This document shows, piece after piece, positions 32,881 to 43,730 of a stretch of DNA of 64,000 bases (position 1 is the first letter of the stretch; each line of letters begins with the position of its first letter). A program made the translations under genes and the position numbers. The DNA is from Laccaria trichodermophora (lineage: Eukaryota > Basidiomycota > Agaricomycetes > Agaricales > Hydnangiaceae): assembly GCA_018417955.1 (NCBI GenBank), contig JACTVC010000005.1, positions 372,001 through 436,000 on the forward strand, written 5' to 3'. A model generated the notes under the pieces. It was not told the origin of the DNA, did no database searches, and saw only the letters and a list, made by a program, of their open reading frames with translations.

Positions 32881-33996
32881 CACCTGCGCTATTGTGGATG
32901 GCAATGACGGTATGCGTCATTGCTGTGTGGACGACTTGGCACATCGGGAGGGAAGCATTGACGTGGACGTGCCACGTCATCTTCTCCATGCGCCGTCGAC
33001 GCTCGTTAAGCTGACATGGCCCTAAATGTCGTTGCGCTGACGATGCAAGGCAGCGGTCACAAAGAGTGGTGACTCTGATGGCGATGGTGGTGGGAGGGGG
33101 GAGTAGAAAGCGAAGTTGTAGATTTTTCAACAAAATGTCACGTGTATCGGAGCTTGAACTGACTTTGAACTGACTTACACATTTTTTCTACTGCCGTTCC
33201 GCAACCACCACTCTCTATACATTCCATAACCATGACCACCCACGCGTCCTGACAAACACCGTCATGAATAGGACGTGTCCACCAAATCTCGAGATCAATG
33301 GGCACTACCAGCATCGCGAGCACCGTGGAAACGGTATCAGTATCAACGCAACATCATGACGAGAAAGGGAGTACCCATTGCGAGCCGATGGTGAGGACTG
33401 CAATGAAGATGAGTACCCCAACCCATTGTGCCCAACTCATAATGCTGACCACCCCACTACCTATAATATTGCGGGCGCAATTTGCTGCCCCATCTTTACG
33501 AACGTGCCCTGCCCGCAGTTGTGATGCTTCCCCATGACGTCCACCTCTGCTGCTGCCGTTTCCGCGGTCCATCTGCCACTTTCTTCACTGCCGTTGGCGC
33601 TCCAGATACAGCGCTGATGATGCAGCCATCGACAACGCTTACACCCATTGTCGTCAATGGGGCTTGGGGACCCACTGCGTATTCTGCTGTCGACATGAGC
33701 CTACAGCCAGAGCGTTGAGACGCAGCGTAGAATCGAACAAGATTGGAGCACGCTGCGCGCTGCTATCCATCGTCACTGACATGATTAAGACGCTGCGTCT
33801 CCTCCACCGCTATTGACAACACTCCCCTGTTTCTGTGTCTCTGTAGTTAATTTATACAGAACCTCAAAATGTTAGTAATAGAATCGATTGAATTGACAGA
33901 CTCATACACCTCCAAGGCTCCAACTAAGGATATATATATTTCAACAAGATAAGCAAATGTACTTTCCAGGACAAGCATGAACAATCTAAATTCTGA

Positions 33997-34100
33997 TTTT
34001 TCAATTGAGAAGAATTGATGGGAATTTATGAATGATTGTGCACAATCGACATCCCCATTTTCGATTGAGAAGAATTGAGAAGAATTTACCAACAATTGTG
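33997..34100. repeat. 61-bp AT-rich tandem repeat
   Basis: TTTTCAATTGAGAAGAATTG (33997) and TTTTCGATTGAGAAGAATTG (34058) begin two units, each containing AATGATTGTGCACAAT-like sequence. They form the right subterminal part of the pol insert. Confidence 0.75.
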
Positions 34101-34158
34101 CACAACACGTTTAACCAGCTGAATTGTGCATAATTGTGAGTTTTAGTTTTTCCTGATG

Positions 34159-37100
34159 GAAGCACTGGATTGTACACCTTCCGATAATCCTTTTGATCTC
34201 TTCAATGACTTAGTCCTTGTGAAGATCTCTGGTGTTTCCTCCAGGCACTCATTAAGACTGTAGGCAACGAATGCCATTTTCTCTGCAGGTTGGTTGATTG
34301 ATGAGTCAGTGAAGTCGAGGCTCATTTCTAGTGGCTTATCTGTGTCATTTCTAGCAGGCGATGAATGGGGTGGTGGAGCCTGATAGAGTCTTGATAGCGG
34401 ATCAACGTTTGAGTGCTTCCTTCCAGGTCGATGGATTATGGACATGTATGGAGCATAGGCCGAGAACACTGTGCCCCAAGCCGCTAATCTCCTGTTGGAA
34501 TTTTCGTACGTTTAAGCCCATTGAAGGGCAGCGTGGTCAGTGATAAGTGTCAGTTTCTCTCCTTCAATGAAGGGTTGAAACTTAATTAAACCTTCTTTAG
34601 CTGCTAGGGCTTCTCTTTCGGTCATCGAATATTGCACTTCAGCTGATTTGAACGTTCTTGACCAGTATGCGATGACTCTCTCCACGTATACCACAGTCTC
34701 TTCAAATTTCTCTCCCCATTGTTGGGCAACTCGATCATCTTTTAGTTCTGAAGATAAGTGCACTATTAATTTCGGCAGAGGTTTGCCTAACTCGTACGCT
34801 TTTCTGAGCTGATCATAAACTCTCGTTCCTCTCAGATCCTTTACCTTCATAGGCTGTACTTGTTGTAAGGCGCACCCTAAGGCTTCGTCCAAAGCGTCCG
34901 TGTACAGGCGATAAGGTAAACCTTCTATTGGGTGACCTAGCACTGGAGCCTCTTGCAGAGCTTCCTTCAGGGATAGAAAAGCTGTTTCGCATTTGGCAGA
35001 CCATTTCCATTTCGCCCCTTTTCTCAATAACTGGAATAGTGGGTAACAACAGTCTGAGTAGTATGGGATGAATGCTGAAAAATATACAGCCATCCCTAGG
35101 AAACTCTGTAGCTGAGAGAGCTTGGACGGACGTTCGAGCTCCAAAATCGCTTGCACTTTTTCGAGGTGAGTTGACAATCCTAAGCGGGAAACCTTGTGCC
35201 CTAACAGAAGCACGGAGGAGTAGAATAAGTGGCATTTGACAGGCGATAGTGTGATTCCAGCCTTTTCAATAGCCTCTAGGACTTTGTCAAGATGATCAAT
35301 GTGTTCCTCATACAACTTGGAGTAGATAATGATGTCGTCGATGTAGACTAGACAGAAAATCCATAAGTAAGGGGCCAGAATGCCCTGCATTACTCTTTGG
35401 AAGATGGAGGGGCCATTCCGCAATCCGAATGGCATCCGTTTGAATTGGAACAGGCCTCGATGTGTTCTAATGGCTGTCTTTTCGACATCTTCCTCGCTCA
35501 TCTCTAGTTGTGTGAACCCTGAGAGCGCATCTAGCGAGGAAAGGACCTGAGCTCCAGACAGGGAGGAGAGAATCTCCGACTGTCTAGGGATGGGGAATTC
35601 GTCTGGAGTAGTGGCCGCATTCAACTTACGGTAATCAACGCAGAACCGTGGCTTTCCATTACGGTAGGCTGTTACTACTGGGGTGCTCCAAGGGCTCTTG
35701 GAGGGTTCTATCACATCTTGTTCAAACCACTTATCCAATTGTTCGTTGATGACAGCGCGTTTTTCAGGGGATGATCCGTACATTGGCACTGCTATGGGTA
35801 CTTGACCTTCTGCTGTGCGAATGTGTACCTTACTCGGATGATGACCCAATCTTCTGTCGAAGCCAAAGGCTTTTTGCCGCTTCTTCAACATATCCCAAGC
35901 CTTTTCTTGTAGATTCTCTGGGAGCGAACCGACATCAAGATATTCCTTCATTTTGGAGGACAAGTACGTAGTGGAGTCGGCCATTTCCACCGTTTTCGGA
36001 CCATACTGCTCTGGCTCCTCTGGCTCCTCTGTCGAATTCCTTTGCAATTCTTCCTCCATTTTCGAGCTAGTGCTTTCCGCCGAGTAAGCTTCCCCCGACG
36101 TTGTCTCGTGTCTGGTCTGCTTATCGTCTCCAGCGGCTATGGCTATAATGGTTGCTATGGCTTGCGCCAACTTTACCAGTTCTTCCAAACGACTTTCTGT
36201 TTCCGGCGCATCGAAATGCTCTTGTGGATCGACCAAGTAGCCTACTATATCTCCTCTGCGAATGGTCCTAGGATGTGAAGAGGGGTTGGATATGGGGATC
36301 CACGGGTCAGTAGAGGATATTAACACATTCGGGACTATGAAAGCTGAGTCGTTAGAATCTGCTAAAAGATTCTTTTCGACTAACCACTCTCGGTCTTCCT
36401 CAAAGTGCCCATCTACTCTGATTCGATGGCACTCGTCTGGCTTGAGGCAGTAATCCTCAGCTGCTCGAATTGTTCGTTGTTCTATCCCAGCACTTTTCCT
36501 TTTCTGCACTTTCTTCGCTTTGTTGTGCTTATGAAGTTTAGCTTTAATGAAGCTTCTGTCTGTGTAGGCACTTTGACGAAGTCTGTCGAAATCTCTTGTC
36601 CTGGCGACCCCTCTAGCTTGCACTGAGTACGGGGTGCCGGCGAAACTAATCGTCAAACGAAAATCAACCTTATGTGCAACAAGTAGCTCATAATTCAAGT
36701 GGTAGTCCTCGCCTAAGAGGATGGGTACAGTCATGTTTGGGACGACGTAAGCTTCTGCTTCCGTTTCGACTATCGTACCCTCGATTGACCTCATGAATAC
36801 AGGTAATCGGACGTATCCCTGAATCTTCGAGTCTTTGTTGGTAAGCTGCCAGAGATTCATTTTAAATCCCTTTTAAATGGGGGGTCGATCCTTAAGAGAT
36901 TCATAATATTCCTGGGAGATCAGTGTCACATCCGCGCACGAGTCCATTCTCAAATCAACGATCGGATTCCTTGTCGACCCTACCCATCCCTGAGTTGCCA
37001 CTACCAAAACTCCTATGGCTGAGGCACCCGCTGGGGTGTAACGACATTTCTTCAACTTAACTCGAGCTTCCACCACTGGTGGGTCAGTGTGAAACTGAGT

Positions 37101-37329
37101 GTTCGTCCGTGGCTTCTCGATGAAGTCGCGCGCTCTTGATGGCAGCGGAGAATATACGAGGCACATGTGATAGAGATCGAGTCGAGCTAGCGTGATGCGA
37201 CTTCACGCTAGCGCGTTCCAGTAACTCAGGAAGGGGGACGTTGTCACCTGACACCGGGCTCTGGTATCCCGGAGGGGAGGCGTTAGGCTGCCTGGCCTTA
37301 AGAGAAGAGGGTGACTCAATCCACATTAT
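34159..37329 (-). pseudogene. gypsy element A pol: protease, reverse transcriptase, RNase H
   Basis: Pol appears to begin MWIESPSSLKARQP at 37329. A frameshift in 37,085-37,170 leads into the protease region (NPIVDLRMDSCADVTLI), where the usual DSGA reads DSCA. TAA at 36873 interrupts the frame just before MNLWQL. The RT has PEFPIPRQ-like and LSSLDALSGFTQLEM, then LVYIDDIIIYSK as the catalytic box and LGHKVSRLGL. RNase H has YTDALDEALGCAL, TEREALAAKEGL and LITDHAALQWA, after which TAA at 34512-34514 interrupts the same frame. It continues to HRPGRKHSNVDPLSRL and is cut by the insert. RNase H contains about 60 extra residues. The copy cannot be functional. Confidence 0.9.
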
Positions 37330-37453
37330 GTATATAGTGGTTATCAAGTAAGGTCCAAGACTATGGTACACAACTATATACAACGAAAAGCTAACAAAGA
37401 TAAACAATGCTCCGATGTCATGTAAAGGTACTAGGATGCTAAACCGCCGTTAC

Positions 37454-37463
37454 AAAGCCCCCC
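37454..37463 (-). other. polypurine-tract-like box between gag and pol
   Basis: GGGGGGGCTT followed by TGTAACGG on the minus strand, immediately after the gag stop. It matches the polypurine tract plus LTR start found at 27546-27560 and 48125-48139. Here it is internal to the element. Confidence 0.6.
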
Positions 37464-37499
37464 CATGAGATTGGAGCATCTTCCTAAGTGCCAAAGAGT

Positions 37500-40400
37500 C
37501 TACCGACGCCCTCGTCCGCGTCCGCGACGTTCGTCATCCCTTTTCCGAATATTCTGAATCCGTCGACCCGCGCGTTTCCCTCGCTTAGTCCTCTTGTATT
37601 CAACAATATCCTCCATTTGATCCTCGATTTCCCCTTCTTCTTGGTCGCTGAGTGCTGCATTCAGATAATCGTACTGTACTGGATCCAAAACGAGAGGGCC
37701 AGCTGTGGCCATCATGTCGCTAATCGCTGCGAGATGCGCTGCCTCGAACTCCCTGGGGTCCATAAGTGCGGGAGGATCCACCTCCATTGAGTCATTATCT
37801 CTCAGTCTGCTCGCCAATGGAAGATAGGGCGGATTCGACAGTCGAGAAGACAAGGGGTTAGGCACGTCGGGGTTGCTCAACCTGTCTGCCAAGTCACTCG
37901 TTATCCTGGACATCAGGGAAGGGCGGGGGTTCTCAGGACGGGGAGAGGCCAGCGAGGGGGCCGAACTGTTGGATAGGCGTGCAGCTAAGGACCTCTCTGT
38001 ATCCGTCGAATTCACAAATGCGCTACCTGCCATGGCTGAAGATGAAGTCACAGTCAAGGGTGGCAGCGCAGCAGCCACTGGCCAGGGCAGCAAGGCGCTC
38101 GGCGTGGGTCCCGACGGAGGGAAGGGGTAAGGAATGACGGTGGCGTTGCCTTGCAACAGGACGGGGCTGAGGGTGTTTCCTGATGGTGACCACATAAAAG
38201 CTATATTTGCGCCTAAAGGCAGCGGGACGTCCGGGGACAAGTTAATAGCAGCTGGGACATTTGGGAGGACCGGAAGCGCGCTCACGTTGACAGCAGACGA
38301 CGGAGGTTGGTCAATTGATAGTGAACTTCCAGCGGAGAGAGTGCGTTGACTAGGAGACGGTGATTGTGAATGACGACGACGCCGTCGAGGGGATAAGGAT
38401 TGTTGATAGTGGGCTCAGTTCCTGGGACGCGGTGGAGGAGAACGTCGGTGACGTCGCTGGGAGTATGAGGGTCGTTCGGGCGAATGGTGGTCGTCTTTCG
38501 AGACGACAGCGCTCTGGAGAGCGAGAACTACGTTGATACCGTCGAAATCGCTGCTCTCGGCTGCTCGATCTTCGGACTGAAGAACCGGCTACGGGCAGGG
38601 AAGTTGGGGCCGAGCTGGACGAAGATGACAGGTTCGGTTGAGAATTGGTATTTGCAACAGGGTAAAGCACGGAGGAATTGGGCCAAGTATGTGTTGATTG
38701 TCTTAACGCTCTGAGGTAGTTTTCGTAGTTCGCGAACGAAACTAGCAATTCGACGCTGTTTTCCTGTCGATGGTGCATATAGTTTCGTAACTGCCTTGCT
38801 TGGCCAACCGATCCCGTTTCAAACCAAAAGCTCTGGCCTTGCCCCACGGTGGTTCTGAATATCCGGCGGATGGGCAATTGAAGCCTCGTGGCTATGTCAA
38901 TGACCAGGGTCTGTACTGACACAAAATCTTCTGAAAGCGGCATTCCGTAAAGAGTCAAGTATGACGACGCGAATTCCAGAGGGTCCTCCGGGGTTGTGTC
39001 TCTCACGTTTGAAAAGTTCTCGTTTCGCGTTGGAGCAGTTCCCCTCGCTACATCTACTAGATCGTCCACCAAAAAGTTGATAGGGATTTGGGGTCCCATT
39101 GCTTCCCCGACAGAATCTTCATCCCCTAATGACACTTCCTCATCCTCTTTCTCCTTTTCAGCGGAAGTACGGAGAGGAGTGGATCCTGGCTGATGCGGCT
39201 CGTTAGTACTGGGTTCTGAATTTCCGGTCGCGCCATGGGCAGCGGGTCTGGTTTCAGCGATTAGAGCAGCGGGCATAACTTTCGCGCTTTTAGTACTTCC
39301 AGATCCTTCAGCTATCATAATCTTTGATGATGAATCCTGGTCATCGAAGTCAGGGTAATGGTCGTCATCACTTTCGCTATGGTAGCTAGGAGGGGGAGGC
39401 GGTGGATCTCGCAAGGAAGGAAGTTCTTCGGGTCTGGGTCTCGGAGCTTCTCTCCCTACGTCCGTTGGATGAGGGTCCTGACTATCGTAGATCCACATCG
39501 GTTGTCGTAATTGAACTTTGTTGAGGTCGCGATAGATCCCTTCTGGACATGGTTGGCCAAAGATTCTTACATTTGAGACGCAACCAGGGGGAGGCTTGGG
39601 AGCTTGCAGGAAGAAAATGTGCCATCTTCTCTCCCTGTCATACCAGCTATGCGTCCTGTGTTCAGGATAGTTCTTAGCACCGACTTCTCTAAATGTTCCT
39701 TCAGGATGATGCTTTTCCACGAATTTGCGCCATTTCTTCTTCTCAATTGCAGGAGCCCCAGGGCGCGATGGTTCGGCTTGTTTCACAGGTGGGGGTTTAA
39801 TCCATGGAACCTTGTCCTTGTCCACTATGACTGAGACCAGTGGGGGAGCCTTATAATCGTTGGGATTCTTGCCCTTCGTCTCCTGGGGTTTGCTTAATCC
39901 TTTATCAATCTGAAGGGTTGGCCAAATCCAACCGGGGTCGAAGGTCCTTGTGGTTCCGGCTATTGTTAGGTCTCCCCGGGCCAAGGCACGAATATCATAC
40001 TCGTTGACATTCCAATGTATCGATGAGGAGGTAGTCCCAGCTGCGAAGTCGATCATGGACTCTTGAGCAGCGAATTGCACGCGCTCAGAGGGTGGGATCT
40101 CTCTTGCGACAAAGCACGGGATTCCCTCTTTTAAGTACCAACGGGCCATCCGTTCTTTGGTCCCATTCAACCAAACTCCTAAGTAACGATCGTCTGCTAT
40201 GTCCACCTCCACCCCGGGGTCCGGCATCCAGAATCGCGAAGCGTGTAAACGCGCTACGTAGTCAATGAAGGCGCGTTTATCCTTTATGCCCCGTTGAACT
40301 TCAGTGACACGGTCTACGGCTGTAGAGTATCGATCAAGATGTCAGAGAGTGTCTATCTGTTCAGAAACAGGGAAGGTGGGACGTATACTCGAGCTCCACA

Positions 40401-40596
40401 GAGCCCTTTGTTCGTCATCGAAGAAGTAGAGGTTCAGATAGTCTCGGTGAAGGGCCTCAATGCGACGGTCGGCCTCCTGGTTGACTTTAATCAGCTTGTC
40501 GACGTAGCTGCTATGTACCCTCCCCGTGTCTATCGCGGGAGGCCCATCGCTTTTCCAACAGTTACTGACGGACTGGAACTCGGGACTCAGCCCAGG
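37500..40596 (-). pseudogene. gypsy-associated gag-like gene, 5' truncated and broken
   Basis: Reading the minus strand from 40596: PAIDTGRVHSSYVDKLIKVN .. then a TGA near 40340, HLDRYSTAVDRVTEVQRGIK, DRYLGVWLNGTKERMARWYL and GIPCFVAREIPPSERV. A long proline-rich and acidic middle leads to an RRM-like segment (SYLTLYGMPLSEDF .. IRRIFRTTVGQGQSFWF .. VELLVSFANYENYL). The arginine/serine-rich part continues in another frame after about 38,500, with one TGA, into VSALPVLPNVPAA and a C-terminus of RG repeats ending at 37500. No CCHC zinc knuckle is seen. Position upstream of pol and the basic tail suggest gag. The 5' end is removed by the transposon at 40597. Confidence 0.65.
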
Positions 40597-40819
40597 CTGT
40601 AGTTTTAGACCAAATTGACCTGGAATATTCCACCTTATTCATTTCCATAGAGTGTGCATTTGGCCACTGGCCCAAAATGCCATAGGCTGTGGAATGTTGG
40701 GATATTTGAAAAAAAGCCTTTCAAAAAGAAAAACCATTGCACCTGTAATAAAATATACCCTTAGAATAGGTTTTCTGCTTATAATATCATTCTACAGCAT
40801 CTATTTTTAGCCTGATATG

Positions 40820-41275
40820 TTTGTGATTTATTACAAATCTAAATATAGCTCACATGTGTTTTATGATTAAAAATTCTCAGAAATAGTATATCCTGGATCA
40901 CTGATATGTTTTCTGATGTTTTGTCTACCTAAAGAGCATCCAGATATGTTTTTTCCCAAGATCCAGAATGTTTGTAATTTGTTACAAATCTAAATATAGC
41001 TTAGATATGTTTTATGGTTCAAAAATCTCACCTCCTGGATCAGCACTGATGACTGGTATGTTTTACTGTATTCTGTGGATGTTTTTTTTTGCCTAAACAG
41101 CATCCAAATATGTTTTTTCTTGGGAACCAGAATGTTGGTGATTTGTTACAAATCTAAATATACCTCAGATATGTTTTATGATTTAAAATTCTTGAAAATG
41201 GTACATTCTGAATCACCATTGATGACTGGTATGTTTTCCTTGCCAAAAGAGCATTCACATATGTTTTTCCATGTC
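40820..41275. repeat. degenerate tandem repeats of 150-165 bp, three to four units
   Basis: TTACAAATCTAAATAT recurs at 40831, 40982 and 41146, each followed by a TGTTTTATG segment, a 'gatcac/cagtgatgactggtatgtttt' type segment and an AGCATCC..ATATGTTTTT segment. They lie just inside the left terminal repeat. Confidence 0.8.
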
Positions 41276-42989
41276 ATAATCCTTTTGAAAAAGCTGCATT
41301 TCACCAGAATATTTCAATTGTAATAATTCTCATTTTTCTCCATCAAAACTTGTGTTACAGCTACTCAAAGCTACCAAGTAATGTAGAATTATATTTCCGA
41401 TTTTTTCAAAAAATTTCCGCCTCAATCAGAGGTGCGGAGATGATGGATGCACAAGTCATGTTCCAGATGACCTTTTGTTCTTTGGGGCTTCAAGGTAACA
41501 AACAAACATCAACAAAGGCAGCTTCTGAGAGGAGAGTCATGAAAGTGCCATTTGAAGGGTGCCATTCAAGTTATTGATGGAATGAACTTCATTTTTCTTC
41601 AATTGCAATTGGTTTCTATCATATAGTATGTATGTTGTGTTTCAATTCAGCAGCTTTTCGGATGGATGGCTCAGGTTCCAGCTGGATGACGTTGCCAAAG
41701 GTGTTGCCACATAGATACAAACAGCCCCCTAGTGCTCATCTTCAAAGGCACGGTTATTCATCCTCTACACTTGTATTCAATGAAAAATATACATTGTAGT
41801 ACTCTAAAAGTAGAACAGAATCCAATTTTTCATGTTTTACATTCACCGCGCCCTTGGAAGTGGATGGATGCAATATAGTGAACTTGGATGACGTGTTTGA
41901 AGCTGTAGACAAATAGATGCAAAGTTCTCAAAAAAACATCGGAAAAACAACTGAAATTGAGCCAGGAGAGGAAGGTAACACACATGAGTATGTTTAATTG
42001 GACTTGCTTTCTTATCAGAAGTCAGCTAAAAATGGTAGAGAAAGGAGTATCTTTGTTTTTAAATGTCAAAAACATATCATTCCAGCAACCTGTAAGTTAA
42101 TACATGCCAGATATAGCCTATCAGCATTCAGTGTATAAGTAAAAGAATATTAGGACAGGCAGTGTCAAATTATGAGTGAAAGAACACACCTGAAAGTCTT
42201 GTTCTGACCTTTCAGAATTTTAGGAGGGTTACAAAACATAGAATTTTGTTGGGAAATCTTGTTCTGCTTGCCCAATTTTGAGGGAATCAGATTTACCTCT
42301 TCCTATCTAAAGATGGATGTTTATATAAAATTTGTGAGCACTGTATTCACTCTGATAATGAAGGATTGGTTGTGAAAGTCATTGAATGGGGTGTATTTCT
42401 TCAGACTTTAACTATACTGTGTCCACTTGAACCATCCAATGGCCATAAAACTTACATAGAAATCTTGAGAATAGAAAACTGAATAGATTCCCAAAATCTT
42501 ATGAAAATCAGAGGACTTTGGAGATACAGGTGATAGGATTGGTGCAGAGGGTCACAATGAAGCAACTGAAAGTGCCGGAATCTCAGCTGTAGATTGCAAC
42601 TTCTCTGACTTTTATTCCTTGCCTTAGAAACACATAATACTACCTATCTCAAATGTTAGTTCTATTTCTTAGAACCTTTAAATATATTTTTCCGTATCTT
42701 TTCTCCCTCATTAGCGAGTGCGCGAGGATGTGCGCGCATCACTCCTTCAGTGCTCGGCCTTTTCTGAGCACTGTTGATGGGTAGTTGAACACGCCACGTC
42801 CGCCACTCCATCCTCCCTTTTGTCCAGCAGTCTACTCGCCCATCCCTCAGATCTGAGGTCACGAACAGCCGAAATCCGAGGTCGCGCACGAGTCATCGTC
42901 TATCGAATAGCTGGCTCTCGACGTTTGCGCAGAGAGCATCGGGATTCTAAAGGGAAGGGACTGGGGATGTTCGCTAGGCCTGAACTTTG

Positions 42990-43730
42990 TTGGTAAGCTT
43001 ATTCTACAGAAGTACCCCATCGTATCTAACAGATTTTCTATGTCAATGGTGCCACCACCAAATGGTTAACATGGCGTTGACGTGGCACGCCAACGGTCCA
43101 TTTGGGCGTGCCACGTTGACGTCGACTTTCAAGACGACGACGCACATGACGACAGGCCTTGACAACGGCGACGATCCACCCTCCACCAACTGTAGAACAA
43201 AGTCCAAGTCCAAATACCTCCTCTGACGACCCCGACATCCTCGATGCCCCACCTCCCTCTGGTGGATACGATCCCTCGAGGTGCACCCCAGGCCATTACG
43301 GTGGTTTTTCCATCCAAGCGTGCCACGTCGACGGCGACACCAAGACCCAACAACGAGGGACGGCAACCACACGACCCTACCACCACAATGGCCACGAGTC
43401 CCCACCACTCACGGATGGCGATGAGCTTCCTGCCATCCGAGACGTCTTTGCTAAGGAGGGCGCTGTGGATGTCGAGACATGCGTGGTGCTCACCCCATGT
43501 CCGTGTCCAGTCCTCTGCGCCAACGCAGGCTGCTGGCGGCCCCTCGTCTCTCCAGCACAGAGGCACACTCAACGTCGGACACGCGGTCGGAAGTGCGGTA
43601 GTGGAGGGGGGGCTACAACATGTACGTGAGTTACGCTACCCCCTCCTTCCCCATCCCACAATCACACAACCCAGGTGCCACATTGCCCACAGCGACGTCG
43701 TAACTAAACGACGAACAATTTGATTTGTTG
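42990..43730. other. GC-rich island rich in TGACGTGG/CCACGTCA
   Basis: The base composition switches from AT-rich to GC-rich here. TTGACGTGGCACGCC, GTGCCACGTTGACGTCGAC and GTGCCACGTCGACGG occur within 300 bp. The open frames on both strands look like consequences of GC content and resemble no protein I know. Confidence 0.5.

Larger units (their letters stand above)
32008..34158. mobile_element. 2.15-kb insert in gypsy A pol with terminal inverted repeats
   Basis: The segment splits RNase H from integrase. Its left end CATCAGGAAATCCTCAGACTC and right end (reverse complement CATCAGGAAAAACTAAAACTC) match at 10 of 10 then about 23 of 31 positions. No transposase frame is present. The interior is GC-rich in the middle, with a 110-bp tandem duplication (32,672-32,880) and AT-rich flanks. 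No convincing target-site duplication is visible. It is probably a non-autonomous DNA element of unassigned superfamily. Confidence 0.6.

Noticed and set aside
37140..37453. Full-length LTR after the internal polypurine box
   Set aside because: A convincing pol N-terminus (MWIESPSSLK) starts 125 bp later, and similarity to the other LTRs is too weak beyond the first bases.
38134..40602. Plus-strand frames across the gag-like gene
   Set aside because: Short, and opposite to a 625-codon frame with clear conserved modules.
40600..42700. AT-rich block as a centromere or mitochondrial DNA insert
   Set aside because: Terminal inverted repeats mark it as part of a transposon. No mitochondrial gene is seen.
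43159..43723. Overlapping open frames of 120-160 codons in the GC-rich island
   Set aside because: Frames are open on both strands at once, contain no recognisable domain and follow the high GC content.
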